Shown here: piece by piece, positions 1 to 8,958 of the stretch | Numbering within the stretch: the first letter of the stretch is position 1 | How the letters are laid out: each line of letters starts with the position of its first letter | Assembly (NCBI RefSeq): GCF_014490665.1 | Contig: NZ_CP061038.1 | Coordinates: 2,480,001 to 2,544,000, forward strand | Length of the DNA stretch: 64,000 nt | Source: Sphingomonas alpina | Lineage (GTDB): Bacteria > Pseudomonadota > Alphaproteobacteria > Sphingomonadales > Sphingomonadaceae | Direction: 5' to 3' | Made by a program: the position numbers and the translations under genes | The notes under the pieces: generated by a model | What the model was told of the DNA's origin: nothing | Databases searched by the model: none | The model's input: only the letters and a program-made list of their open reading frames with translations

Positions 1-182
1 GTGGTGCGATTGCCGAAGCCGTCGCGCCCGTGGCGCATCCGTGCGTCACAATCGACATGGATCCCCCAATTGGCCACTGCCTGACCGTCGGTTCCGCCCG
101 GTGTGAGGCGAAGGAGCTGGATGAGGCGCCCTTGCGGAGACGAAAAGCGATAGGTCGTGCGATGATCGACAGTGAGTCTCAT
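1..182 (-). CDS. Transglutaminase-like protein, N-terminal part (runs off window)
   Basis: Reading the minus strand from an ATG at 182 gives MRLTVDHRTTYRFSSPQGRL and continues open to base 1. This is the typical start of the N-terminal beta region of bacterial transglutaminase-like proteins (short MRL-x-V-x-H-x-T-x-Y-x-F-x-x-P motif). The catalytic Cys-His-Asp core lies outside the window and cannot be checked. The start overlaps the stop of the upstream alpha-E gene (ATGA at 179-182), so the two are translationally coupled. The set ATP-grasp, alpha-E, transglutaminase is a recurrent uncharacterised operon thought to make or process a peptide-like product; that role is inferred from families, not shown here. 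Confidence 0.8.
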   Translation of the reverse strand, partial: MRLTVDHRTTYRFSSPQGRLIQLLRLTPGGTDGQAVANWGIHVDCDARMRHGRDGFGNRT

Positions 183-1114
183 CCGAATTTGAACTGCCGC
201 CCGATGGCATCGTGAAGCAGGTTGTTCTCTGCGTTGAACGCCTGAAGATACTGGTGCAGCCCGCTCGTGATCACTTCCCCGGATCGTGTCTTGGCAAGCC
301 GCGACTGGCGCATGCGTGCCATGCGATCCGCCTCGCCGTGCAAACCGGTCCGCTTGGCGAGCAGGTTGAGGATCTCCAATGTCTCCTCCGACGACGCGGC
401 GAGCGACCGCGGCAATTCGGGCCGGGCAATCAGCAGGTCGATCACGTTCGCCGGCTTCAATCCTTCCGAATAGAGCCAGCGATAGGCGGTGACGGCGGAG
501 ACGGTCTGCAGGATCGTCGTCCACTGGTCGCGATCGACGACACCACCGACCCGCTCGCCCTCCGGCAGCAAGAGGTGATATTTCACGTCGAGCAGCCGCG
601 CAGTGTTGTCGGCGCGCTCGACCGCCTGGCCCAGACGGATGAACCAGGTCGTCTGGTTGCGCAGCATGCGGTGGATCGCGCCTTCGAACCCGCGCGCTTC
701 AGTCTTGACCGCCTCGACCAGATTGAGCGTCGCCATCGCTCCGCCCGGGCTCGAGCGGCCATTGAACATCAGCCAGGCGCGGTTGATCGCGGTCCACGCC
801 TCGCGGGTCAAGGCGGTGCGCACCGCCTTGGCATTGTTGCGCGCCATGTCGAGACAGCGGACGATCGACCCCGGATGAGTGATATCGAGCGTCAGGAAGC
901 GCGCGACATGCTGCTGGCTGACCGTTTCTCCGCTCGCCTTGAACGCCTCGTCGGTCTCGGTCACCGCCAGCGCGCTGGCCCAGGCCGCCTCTCCGGCTGG
1001 CCGCGGCGACAGAACATCGAGACGCACCGTGGCCTCAACCAGGCGAGCGATGAAATCCGCCCGCTCGATATATCGGCCAAGCCAGTAAAGCGAGGAGGCG
1101 GTACGCGAGAGCAT
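179..1114 (-). CDS. Alpha-E domain-containing protein
   Basis: 311 aa, all-helical, beginning MLSRTASSLYWLGRYIERAD, the signature start of the alpha-E family (formerly DUF403). Family function is unknown. It nearly always sits beside a circularly permuted ATP-grasp enzyme and a transglutaminase, as here. ATG at 1114 overlaps the TGA of the ATP-grasp gene, and its own TGA overlaps the next ATG, so all three genes form one tightly coupled operon. No signal peptide or membrane segment is visible, so the product is probably cytoplasmic. Assignment to the family is firm; any biochemical role would be guesswork. Confidence 0.92.
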   Translation of the reverse strand: MLSRTASSLYWLGRYIERADFIARLVEATVRLDVLSPRPAGEAAWASALAVTETDEAFKASGETVSQQHVARFLTLDITHPGSIVRCLDMARNNAKAVRTALTREAWTAINRAWLMFNGRSSPGGAMATLNLVEAVKTEARGFEGAIHRMLRNQTTWFIRLGQAVERADNTARLLDVKYHLLLPEGERVGGVVDRDQWTTILQTVSAVTAYRWLYSEGLKPANVIDLLIARPELPRSLAASSEETLEILNLLAKRTGLHGEADRMARMRQSRLAKTRSGEVITSGLHQYLQAFNAENNLLHDAIGRQFKFG

Positions 1115-2631
1115 CAGGCGCCTTGGCTCTGCGTCATGCCGCCGTGCGACTGGGCCTGCCGCTGCACGTTGCCGCCATCCATCAGCACGAAGCTGTCCTT
1201 GGTGCCGCCGCCCTGCGACGAGTTCACCACCAGCGACCCTTCCTTCAGCGCCACGCGCGTCAGGCCGCCGGGCACGACCTGCACGCCTTTCGACCCCATC
1301 AGCACGAAAGGCCGGAAATCGACATGGCGCGGCGACAGGCCGGCATCGCTCAGCGTCGGCACGGTCGACAGCGCCAGGGTCGGCTGGGCGATGTAGCGAT
1401 GCGGCTCGGCGATCAGCGCCGCACGGAAATCCTCGATTTCCTGCTTCGTCGCGGTCGGGCCGACCAGCATGCCATAGCCGCCCGAGCCATCGACCAGCTT
1501 GACCACCAGCTGCTCGAGATGGTCGAGCACATATTTGAGCGCCTGCGGCTCGCGGCAGCGCCAGGTCTCGACATTGGGCAATTTGGGTTCGGCGCCGGAA
1601 TAGAATTTCACGATCTCGGGCATGTAGCTGTAGATCGCCTTGTCGTCGGCGATGCCGTTGCCCGGCGCGTTGATCAGCGCGACATTGCCCGCGGCATAGG
1701 CCGAGATCAGCCCGGGCACACCGAGCATCGAGTTGGGGTTGAACACCAGCGGATCGAGATAATCATCGTCGATGCGGCGATAGATCACATCGACCTTCAC
1801 GCGCCCGGCAATGGTCCGCATCCACACCACATCGTCATCGACCAGCAGGTCGGCCGCCTCGACCAGTTCGATCCCCATGGAATCGGCAAGGAAGCTGTGC
1901 TCGTAATAAGCCGAGTTGTAATGGCCCGGCGTCAGCACGACGCACACCGGCGCGACCACGCCGTTGGGCGCGACCGACTTCATGGTTTCGAGCAGGCGAT
2001 CGGGATAGGAATCGACCGCCGCGACGCGGAATTCGCGGAATAGTTCGGGGCACAGCCGCAGCATCGCTTCGCGGTTTTCGAGCATATAGCTGACGCCGGA
2101 GGGCGTGCGGGCATTGTCCTCCAGCACGAAGAACTCGTCCGGGCCGGTGCGCACCAGATCGATGCCGCAGATATGCGCCCAGATGCCGTGCGGCGGGCGG
2201 ATGCCGGCGATTTCGGGACGGAATTGCGGGTTGCCGAAGATCAGGTCGGGCGGCAGCACGCCGGCATCAAGGATCTTCCGCGCGCCATAGATATCATCGA
2301 GAAACGCATTGATCGCCTCGACCCGTTGAATCAGCCCTTCGGACAGCCGCGCCCATTCGTCAGCGAGGAAGATGCGCGGCACGATGTCGAACGGGATGAT
2401 CCGTTCACTCGCGTCGCTATCGCCATACACCGCGAAGGTGATGCCGAGCTGGCGGAAGGTCGCCTCGGCGCTTTGCTGGCGGCGGCGCAGTTCACCATCG
2501 GGGGTTTCGTCGATCCAGCGGCCAAGCGCGGCGAGTTCGGGGCGCGGCGTGGCGCTACCGCTCTGGCCCATGATCTCGTCGAACGCGTGTCGTTTCCCCA
2601 TCGAAACCTTAAAGCCCCCCAGCACCGACAA
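1114..2631 (-). CDS. Circularly permuted type 2 ATP-grasp protein
   Basis: 505 aa. Shows the family's nucleotide and metal-binding features: a conserved LEDNARTPSGVSYMLENR block near residue 170 and the glycine-rich VDGSGGYGMLVGP loop near 390. Proteins of this family are predicted to ligate an amine to a carboxylate using ATP; the substrate is unknown. First gene of the operon that continues into alpha-E and transglutaminase-like genes with ATGA overlaps. The start is uncertain: ATG at 2631 (MSVLGGFKVSMGK) or the internal ATG ten codons on (MGKRHAFDEI). The 86 bp upstream to the stop of the DsbD gene would hold any separate promoter, otherwise it is read from the same transcript. Confidence 0.92.
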   Translation of the reverse strand: MSVLGGFKVSMGKRHAFDEIMGQSGSATPRPELAALGRWIDETPDGELRRRQQSAEATFRQLGITFAVYGDSDASERIIPFDIVPRIFLADEWARLSEGLIQRVEAINAFLDDIYGARKILDAGVLPPDLIFGNPQFRPEIAGIRPPHGIWAHICGIDLVRTGPDEFFVLEDNARTPSGVSYMLENREAMLRLCPELFREFRVAAVDSYPDRLLETMKSVAPNGVVAPVCVVLTPGHYNSAYYEHSFLADSMGIELVEAADLLVDDDVVWMRTIAGRVKVDVIYRRIDDDYLDPLVFNPNSMLGVPGLISAYAAGNVALINAPGNGIADDKAIYSYMPEIVKFYSGAEPKLPNVETWRCREPQALKYVLDHLEQLVVKLVDGSGGYGMLVGPTATKQEIEDFRAALIAEPHRYIAQPTLALSTVPTLSDAGLSPRHVDFRPFVLMGSKGVQVVPGGLTRVALKEGSLVVNSSQGGGTKDSFVLMDGGNVQRQAQSHGGMTQSQGA

Positions 2632-2690
2632 GTTCCATGCTGCGACGAATTGCTGCGGCGCACAAGGGCTTTCAACGTCGCGCCGCGAAG

Positions 2691-2720
2691 GAGCCTGCTA
2701 CTGCCTGCTACTGCCTGCTA
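2691..2720 (-). repeat. Three tandem 10-bp units covering the dsbD stop codon
   Basis: On the plus strand the unit ctgcctgcta occurs at 2701-2710 and 2711-2720, with a near copy (gagcctgcta) at 2691-2700. On the mRNA strand each unit carries a TAG. The first of these (2720-2718) is the stop codon of the DsbD-like gene. Because the period is 10, the three TAGs fall in all three reading frames. Confidence 0.8.
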
Positions 2721-4751
2721 CTTCCTGGCCAGATCGCTTAGCAGGCCCGGTGTCAGCACTTGCGGAAGGATCTGCGGCTCGGCCGCGCCGGGGGCGTAAT
2801 AGAGATAGAGCGGCACGCCCGCGCGATTATGCTGCTCGATAAAGCGGCCGAGTACCGGATCGCCATCGGTCCAATCGCCGACCAGTACCGCGACCTTGCC
2901 GGCCGCAAACGCGTCGCGGGTCGAAGCGAGATCGATCGCCGCCGCTTCGTTGACCTTGCAGGTCAGGCACCAATCGGCGGTGAAATAGGCAAAGACCGGC
3001 CGCCCCTCGGCGCGCAGGGCGGCGAGGCGCGCTTCGCTGAATGCCTCGCTGCCCGCTGCCTGTACCGGTGCGGCGGCCGATCGCTCGACAAAGGCGAGCG
3101 CGCCGCCCGCGATCGCCAGCATAGCGAGCGTCGCAGCGACGCCGAACGACAAGCCGCGCGCCTGTCGCCGGCCTGCCAACCATAATATCAGGGCGATGCC
3201 GAGCGCGGCGATCAAGCCAAGCGTCATGCCGTTGATCCCAGCCTGGCGCCCCAGCACCCAGGCCAACGCGATCGCGGTCAGCCACATCGGCACGCTGAGG
3301 ATGTGACGGAAGGTCTCCATCCACGCCCCCGGCCTGGGCAACCGTTTGCGCAAGGCCGGCACGAAACCGAGCGCGAGAAAGGGCAAGGCCAGCCCAAGCC
3401 CGAGCCCCGCGAACACCGCTAGTGCAGCGGGCCAGGGCAGGATCAGCGCTGCACCCAATGCCACGCCCATGAATGGCCCCGTGCACGGCGTGGCAATAAA
3501 TGCTGCCAAGGCTCCGGTGGCAAAGGCGCCTCCCACGCCGCCGGAATTGCCGACAAAGGTCGGGGTCGGAATCTCGAACAGGCCGCCCAGATTAAGCGCG
3601 ATCGCCACGGTGAGCAGCAGCAGCAGCAGAATCATGCGTGGGTCCTGCAGCTGGAACGCCCAGCCGACCGCGCTGCCCCCTGCCCTGAGCGCCAGGATCG
3701 CGCCGCCGAGCGCCACGCATACGGCAACGACCCCGGCGGTATAGCCAAGCGCCTCGCGCCGCGCCGCACGTTCGTCGAGATGCCCGCGCGCAAGACTTAG
3801 TGCCTTGAGGCTGAGGATCGGGAACACGCACGGCATGATGTTGAGCAGCAGGCCGCCAAGCACCGCACCTCCGAACGCCAACAGTGTCGCGACCAGCACG
3901 CCGCCGCTTTCGGCCGCGCCGCCACCTTGCGTTGCCCCGGCAACCACGCCGGGCTCCGCCGTCACCGCAAGCCCCTGGCCTTCACCGATCCGCAGCACGC
4001 CGGAAAGCGCGCCGGCCGTCTTGCCTTTGGTCGAAAGGATCACCCGGTCGCCGTCACGCGTGACCTTTTGCGGTGCGGCGTAATCGATCGCGTTCATGGT
4101 CAGAGGAAAGAAATAGGCGTCTTTGAGCGGCGCTGCCGCCGGATAGGGTATGGCGATCGTCGCGATGCCGTTCGTCACCTGCCAGGTCGCCCTGGCATCG
4201 AGTGGCCTAGGGATCGCCCGCCGCCAGGCGTCGAAGGTCGCACGCGCCGCCGGCGCGATCGATCCGTCGCCAACGATCAGATCGAGCGCCAGGTCGGCAT
4301 TTTCCGGCACGCAGACTTGCGCCGAGCAGACCAGATAGGCGGCTTTCAGCCGCACCGGGAGCTTGCTTCCCGCTGCCAGCCCCGCCGGGATCGTCAGCGT
4401 GACCAGCGGCGCATAGGGCTTCTCGAACACATAGTTCATCAGGCCGGCGATCAGCAGCGTGCCGGGCACCGGATAGCGCGGTTCACCCGCGGTCACACCG
4501 GCCGGCAGGGTCCAGTCGAGCTTTGCCGGAAAGCCGGCATCGCCCGGATTGAGCCAATAGCCATGCCAGCCGGACTCCGGGCGCGTGTCGAGTGCCAGGG
4601 TCACCTCACTCCCGGCCGCCGGCCGTTCGCTTTCCGCCACCAGCGTAATGGTGAGGTGCGGCCCGGCCCCCGGAGCGGCGGGCGATTCCGCCCGGGCGGG
4701 GATGGCCATCAGCGCCAGCAGCGTCACAATCAGGCAATACAAACCGCGCAT
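2718..4751 (-). CDS. Protein-disulfide reductase, DsbD family
   Basis: 677 aa from ATG 4751, chosen because AAGGA lies six bases upstream and MRGLYCLIVTLLALMAIPARA is a clean signal peptide. Order: periplasmic DsbD-like N domain (about 25-270), multi-helix CcdA-like membrane domain with the redox cysteines in NIMPCVFPI and ATPCTGPFMG, then a C-terminal thioredoxin domain with the active site ADWCLTCK (WCxxC). It moves reducing electrons from cytoplasmic thioredoxin across the inner membrane to periplasmic partners such as DsbC or cytochrome c maturation factors. Divergent from phoK, with an 81-bp gap. The open frame continues far upstream antisense to phoK, but that part has no coding support. 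Confidence 0.9.
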   Translation of the reverse strand: MRGLYCLIVTLLALMAIPARAESPAAPGAGPHLTITLVAESERPAAGSEVTLALDTRPESGWHGYWLNPGDAGFPAKLDWTLPAGVTAGEPRYPVPGTLLIAGLMNYVFEKPYAPLVTLTIPAGLAAGSKLPVRLKAAYLVCSAQVCVPENADLALDLIVGDGSIAPAARATFDAWRRAIPRPLDARATWQVTNGIATIAIPYPAAAPLKDAYFFPLTMNAIDYAAPQKVTRDGDRVILSTKGKTAGALSGVLRIGEGQGLAVTAEPGVVAGATQGGGAAESGGVLVATLLAFGGAVLGGLLLNIMPCVFPILSLKALSLARGHLDERAARREALGYTAGVVAVCVALGGAILALRAGGSAVGWAFQLQDPRMILLLLLLTVAIALNLGGLFEIPTPTFVGNSGGVGGAFATGALAAFIATPCTGPFMGVALGAALILPWPAALAVFAGLGLGLALPFLALGFVPALRKRLPRPGAWMETFRHILSVPMWLTAIALAWVLGRQAGINGMTLGLIAALGIALILWLAGRRQARGLSFGVAATLAMLAIAGGALAFVERSAAAPVQAAGSEAFSEARLAALRAEGRPVFAYFTADWCLTCKVNEAAAIDLASTRDAFAAGKVAVLVGDWTDGDPVLGRFIEQHNRAGVPLYLYYAPGAAEPQILPQVLTPGLLSDLARK

Positions 4752-4832
4752 TGGGCATCCTTGCCGCATCATCAGACCTCGCCCATACATTGCCGCGAAG
4801 CGCAATGCACCGGCCTGCCCAAAGGAAATAGC

Positions 4833-6503
4833 ATGAAGACTCTGGCGTCGACTCTGGCCCTTGCCGCAGCACTCGTCACTACACCCGTCAGCGCGCAAAC
4901 GGCACCGGGATCGACCGCACCGGCGATTGCACCGGTCAAGATGACCCCGCCCAAGAACGCGCCGAAACTGATCGTGGCGATCTCGGTCGATCAATTCTCC
5001 GCCGACCTGCTCGACAAGAACCGGGCTTATTTCACCGACGGTTTTGCCCGGCTGCTGAAGGGCGCCGTGTTCCCGTCGGGCTTTCAGAGTCATGCCGCGA
5101 CCGAGACCTGCCCGGGCCATTCGACCATTCTGACCGGCAACCGCCCGGCCAACACCGGCATCATCGCCAACAACTGGATCGACCAGGCCGCGGCGCGGAC
5201 CGACAAACAGGTCTATTGCGCCGAGGACGAGAGCGTGCCGGGCAGCAATTCGGGCAAATACACCGTGTCCGACAAGCATCTGAAGGTCCCGACACTGGGC
5301 GAGCGGATGAAAGCGGCCGATCCGCGTACCCGCGTCGTCTCTGTTGCGGGCAAGGACCGCGCCGCGGTGATGATGGGCGGCCACAAGGTCGACGAGCTGT
5401 GGTGGTGGGACGGCAAGGCCTTTGTCTCCTATGCCGGGCGCGCCGAACCCGGCGTGGTGACCCGCGCCAACACCGCGACCGCCGCACTGATCGCCAGGGC
5501 CCAGCCTGCACTGGAGGTGCCCGCCTGGTGCACGGTGCGCGACAAGGCGATCCCGATCGGGGGCGACAAGACCGTCGGCACCGGCCATTTCGAGCGCGCA
5601 GCCGGCGACACGCGCGGCTTTCGCGCATCGCCCGCGTTCGACGCGTCGATCGTCGCGCTGGCCGCCGGGCTCGTGCAGGACATGAAGCTTGGCCAGGGCC
5701 CGGCGACCGACATCATCTCGGTCGGTGCGTCGGCAACCGACTATGTCGGCCATACCTATGGCACCGATGGCGCGGAGATGTGCATCCAGCTGGCCAATCT
5801 CGATGCGACGCTCGGCGCATTCTTCGATGTGCTCGACCGGACCGGGGTCGATTATCAGGTCGTGCTCACCGCCGACCATGGCGGTAACGACCTGCCCGAG
5901 CGCGAAGTCCTGCAAGGCATGCCGGAGGCGCAGCGCGTCGATGTCGCGCTCGCGCCGGCCAATATGGGCAGGGCCATCGGCCAGAAGCTCGGCCTGACCA
6001 TGCCGCTGCTGTTCGGCGATATCCCCAATGGCGATGTGTGGATTTCCACCGCCCTGACCGCCGACCAGCGCAAGGCGGTGATCGCCGAGACGATTGCCCG
6101 CTACAAGGCGATGTCGCAGGTCGCCGAGGTGCTGACCGGCACGCAGATCGCGGCAAGCCCGATGCCGAAAGGCCCGCCGGAGAACTGGTCGTTCATCCAG
6201 AAGGCCCGCGCATCCTATGATCCGACTCGCTCGGGTGACCTGCTGGTGTTCCTGAAGCCGCGCGTCACGCCTATTCCCAATGCCAGTGGCGGCTATGTCG
6301 CGACGCATGGCAGCCCCTATAATTACGACCGCCGCGTACCGATCCTGTTCTGGCGCAAGGGCATGACCGGGTTCGAGCAGCCGGCCGGCGTCGAGACGGT
6401 CGATATCGCCCCGACCCTCGCGGCGCTGATCGGCCTGCCCGTGCCCGGAGTCGACGGCAAGTGCCTCGACCTCGGCGCAGGCAAAGGCGCACCCTGCCGT
6501 TGA
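4833..6503 (+). CDS. phoK: Secreted alkaline phosphatase, PhoK type
   Basis: 556 aa with signal peptide MKTLASTLALAAALVTTPVS cut after AQA-like residues. Belongs to the alkaline phosphatase/nucleotide pyrophosphatase superfamily and matches the PhoK/SPAP enzymes known from Sphingomonas. Visible catalytic elements: the nucleophile motif ATETCPGHSTILTG near residue 90, metal ligands in ISVDQF, in SATDYVGHTYG, in TADHGGND, and the late THGSPY histidine. It should hydrolyse phosphate monoesters in the periplasm or outside the cell. The RBS AAAGGAA sits just before ATG 4833. No PHO box was recognisable in the short divergent promoter region shared with the DsbD gene. Its stop overlaps the TTG start of the next gene (TTGA). 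Confidence 0.93.
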   Translation: MKTLASTLALAAALVTTPVSAQTAPGSTAPAIAPVKMTPPKNAPKLIVAISVDQFSADLLDKNRAYFTDGFARLLKGAVFPSGFQSHAATETCPGHSTILTGNRPANTGIIANNWIDQAAARTDKQVYCAEDESVPGSNSGKYTVSDKHLKVPTLGERMKAADPRTRVVSVAGKDRAAVMMGGHKVDELWWWDGKAFVSYAGRAEPGVVTRANTATAALIARAQPALEVPAWCTVRDKAIPIGGDKTVGTGHFERAAGDTRGFRASPAFDASIVALAAGLVQDMKLGQGPATDIISVGASATDYVGHTYGTDGAEMCIQLANLDATLGAFFDVLDRTGVDYQVVLTADHGGNDLPEREVLQGMPEAQRVDVALAPANMGRAIGQKLGLTMPLLFGDIPNGDVWISTALTADQRKAVIAETIARYKAMSQVAEVLTGTQIAASPMPKGPPENWSFIQKARASYDPTRSGDLLVFLKPRVTPIPNASGGYVATHGSPYNYDRRVPILFWRKGMTGFEQPAGVETVDIAPTLAALIGLPVPGVDGKCLDLGAGKGAPCR

Positions 6504-7507
6504 GCAGCGCGCCACTGTCCGCCGCATTTGCCGGCCCGCTCGATCATGTGCGCGGCTTGGCGACCTATTGGGCCTCGCTGACCGGGCGATCGGGTGAGGC
6601 CCTGCCCTATGAGCAGTGGCGCACCCTGCTCGACACGCTGGGTTTGGGAATCGAACAGGTGACGACGCATGCCGGCCGCCAGCGGCCCGATTATGACGGC
6701 TTCGTCGCCTGGATCCTGGACATTGCGGGAATGCCCGATCCCGTAACGGTGGCGCGCTATCATGCCCAGATCGACGGCACGGTGCCGCCGGACCTCGTTC
6801 GATCGCAGCTCGCCGCGATCGATGCCGCCCCGCCTGCTCTGAACGACGCCGAACTGGCCAGCTGGGCGGAAGACGGCGTGGTGGTGTTGCGGAATGCGAT
6901 CACCGCCGCCGAGGCAGAAGCAGCAGCGGAGGCGCTCTGGGAACTGGTCGGCGGGCAAGCCGCGGATCCGGACAGCTGGTATGACAGATCGCGCCGGCAA
7001 GGCATCATGATCCAGCATTTCCAGCACCCGGCACAAGCCGTCATCCGCCGCTCGTCACGCATCCACAAGGCGTTCGCACAGCTATGGGGCACGGCCGATC
7101 TGTGGATGACCACCGACCGGATGAGTTTCAACCCGCCCGAGCGGCCGGGCGATCCCTTTCCCGGCCCCCATCTCCATTGGGACGCCAGCCTGACCCGGCC
7201 AATCCCGTTCGGGACGCAGGGCATCCTCTACCTGACCGACACCGCAGCCGATCAGGGGGCTCTGCAACTCGTGCCTGGTTTCCATCGCCGCATCGACGCC
7301 TGGCTCGATAGTCTGGGCGATCGGCATCCACGCGAAGTAGACCTGTCGGCGGACGCAGTGACGATTCCGGCCAGAGCGGGCGATCTGGTCATCTGGCGCG
7401 AAGACCTGCCGCATGGGGCAAGCCCCAATCGCTCACCGCGCCCCCGCCTCGCCCAGTATCTGACGATGTATTCGGCCGAGCCGCAGCCCAAGCGGCCCTG
7501 GCTATAA
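6500..7507 (+). CDS. Phytanoyl-CoA dioxygenase (PhyH) family protein
   Basis: About 335 aa. A non-haem iron, 2-oxoglutarate dioxygenase by family: the facial triad is visible as HLHWD (His, Asp), with the distal His in DLPHGASPN and a following Arg in RPRLAQYL that would bind 2-oxoglutarate. The substrate is unknown. Start choice is open: a TTG at 6500 overlapping the phoK TGA gives LSSAPLSAAFAGPL, while a GTG at 6461 with GGAG ten bases upstream would add a very basic 13-residue tail. I favour the TTG because the overlap pattern recurs in this window. The gene ends four bases short of the convergent beta-helix gene. Confidence 0.82.
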   Translation: MSSAPLSAAFAGPLDHVRGLATYWASLTGRSGEALPYEQWRTLLDTLGLGIEQVTTHAGRQRPDYDGFVAWILDIAGMPDPVTVARYHAQIDGTVPPDLVRSQLAAIDAAPPALNDAELASWAEDGVVVLRNAITAAEAEAAAEALWELVGGQAADPDSWYDRSRRQGIMIQHFQHPAQAVIRRSSRIHKAFAQLWGTADLWMTTDRMSFNPPERPGDPFPGPHLHWDASLTRPIPFGTQGILYLTDTAADQGALQLVPGFHRRIDAWLDSLGDRHPREVDLSADAVTIPARAGDLVIWREDLPHGASPNRSPRPRLAQYLTMYSAEPQPKRPWL

Positions 7508-7510
7508 GGT

Positions 7511-8443
7511 TCAGCGCGTCTCGAACGCCCTGATCCCGGCGCCGAGCCGGTTAGCACCAATCGCGAGACGTTCATGGCTGTAATCCGCGACGAACGCCGG
7601 TGACCGCGTCTCGCCCGGCGCGAGCGAGGCATCATTGCCCTCGACCCTGAGACCGGCGGAGCGATATTTCCGCGCTTCCGCCGCGACGACGATGAAGCCG
7701 GTCCAGTTTTCCTTGTTGCGGCCCTGCACGAAGGTGTTGCGCGCAATCAATCCGGTGCCGCCTTCCGGCAGGTCGATCATGTAATTGGTCTTCTTGCCCG
7801 CCGTGTCGTCGAAGCTGTTGTCGGTGATCGAGACATTGGGCGCGCGCAGCTTGACATAATGTCCGCCAGTGCCGCGCTCGAAGCGTGAATTGGTGATCGT
7901 CACCGACCCTTGATTGGCGAGATAGATGGCGTGGCTGCAATCCACCGTTTCGTCGCACTGCCCCAACCCGGTAAAAGTCGATCGATCGATGACGATCTTC
8001 TGCCCGCTCGGCTCGCCGCCCAGAATACCTTCCTGGCTGTCGAGGAACATCGAATTGCGCACGGTCAGATTGCCCATTTCAGTGCGGATGCCTGCGCCAT
8101 TGCCGTCATCGACGCGGATGCCGCGAAAGATCAGGCCATCGACGATCGATTCCTGGCCACGCAACACGAAAGCCGCCTTTCCCTCGCACGCCTCACCCTC
8201 GAAGATCGCCGTGCCCGGCTGGACTGCCTTGAAGGTGATGCGCCCGCCCGCCTGAATCGTGCACTGCCGATACGTGCCGGGTGCGATCAGGATCGTCGCC
8301 GTGCCCATGCGCACCGATTGCACCGCATCGTCGATCGTGGCGAAACCCTGCCCGGTTTCCTGAATTGTGAACGGCGCCCGCCCCTGTTGCGCGGCGGCAG
8401 GCACTGTCAGGGCAAGGGCGATCAATGGAATGATACGGCGCAT
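7511..8443 (-). CDS. Secreted right-handed parallel beta-helix repeat protein
   Basis: 310 aa from ATG 8443, with AAAGGAG seven bases upstream and a signal peptide ending AAAQQ. The body is a run of short repeats rich in Asn, Gly and Val (for example VRNSMFLDSQEG, VTITNSRFERGTG, VSITDNSFDDTAG) typical of parallel beta-helix (NosD/pectate-lyase-like) folds. Such proteins bind or cut polysaccharides, but no catalytic set can be identified here. Probably periplasmic or extracellular. Convergent with the PhyH gene. The promoter would lie in the repeat-rich region upstream (8444-8958). Confidence 0.85.
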   Translation of the reverse strand: MRRIIPLIALALTVPAAAQQGRAPFTIQETGQGFATIDDAVQSVRMGTATILIAPGTYRQCTIQAGGRITFKAVQPGTAIFEGEACEGKAAFVLRGQESIVDGLIFRGIRVDDGNGAGIRTEMGNLTVRNSMFLDSQEGILGGEPSGQKIVIDRSTFTGLGQCDETVDCSHAIYLANQGSVTITNSRFERGTGGHYVKLRAPNVSITDNSFDDTAGKKTNYMIDLPEGGTGLIARNTFVQGRNKENWTGFIVVAAEARKYRSAGLRVEGNDASLAPGETRSPAFVADYSHERLAIGANRLGAGIRAFETR

Positions 8444-8559
8444 GAGGCGGCTCCTTTGGGCGGGGAATGCCGCGTGGAGCCTAGCGAAGGAAGGCAAATT
8501 GAGAGTTAACCGTCGACCTTCGAAACCTTGTGATGAATGCCCCACGGCCGCCGCCCGGC

Positions 8560-8741
8560 TGGCTGTTATTGCGGAAAAGTTTTTTGCTGGCTGTTAAGTT
8601 GGAATTTATCGGAGAATTTATTTTAATTATCAGCATCTTATTCGATGCTGGCTGTTGTCGAATAACAGCCAAGGAACAGCCAGGTAACAGCCAGCGTATC
8701 AGCCAGATAACAGCCAACGAACAGCCAGCTTTCTGGCTGTT
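8560..8741. repeat. Iteron-like array of the word AACAGCCA
   Basis: Ten copies of AACAGCCA or its complement TGGCTGTT (one copy, at 8698, has one change). Six direct copies start at 8664, 8675, 8686, 8698, 8709 and 8720, that is with 11/11/12/11/11-bp spacing, close to one helical turn. Opposite-strand copies start at 8560, 8588, 8649 and 8734. Between 8575 and 8648 lies a strikingly AT-rich stretch. The whole 515-bp space 8444-8958 has no convincing gene; frames running through the array are repeats read as protein. The remainder, 8742-8958, shows nothing I recognise. Confidence 0.9.
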
Positions 8742-8958
8742 CTCAGCTGACCGGATCATCCGGAATATCGATGATGAGAAAGAGCGGACCACAATCCGAG
8801 ACTGTTCGTCCGCTCTGCGCTGCCACAGACCAAATCGCTGTTGAATCGGTTCCGCGATGCACCGCACGGCCTGCTCCCCGACTTGCTCAGGCCGAGCAAG
8901 CCAGGCCAGCCTCCGCGATCAGGTCAGCGCGGAAAGCGCTGCCGTAAAAGCTCGCCGC

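Noticed and set aside
4752..6527. Very long minus-strand extension of the DsbD frame across phoK
   Set aside because: It lies antisense to a well-supported phosphatase, is Arg/His-rich without domains, and the true start has an RBS and signal peptide at 4751.
8560..8741. Plasmid origin
   Set aside because: Iteron-like spacing alone is not enough; no rep, par or mobilisation gene in the window.
8481..8867. Frames through the AACAGCCA array
   Set aside because: Sequence is repeat read as protein with poor RBS on both strands.
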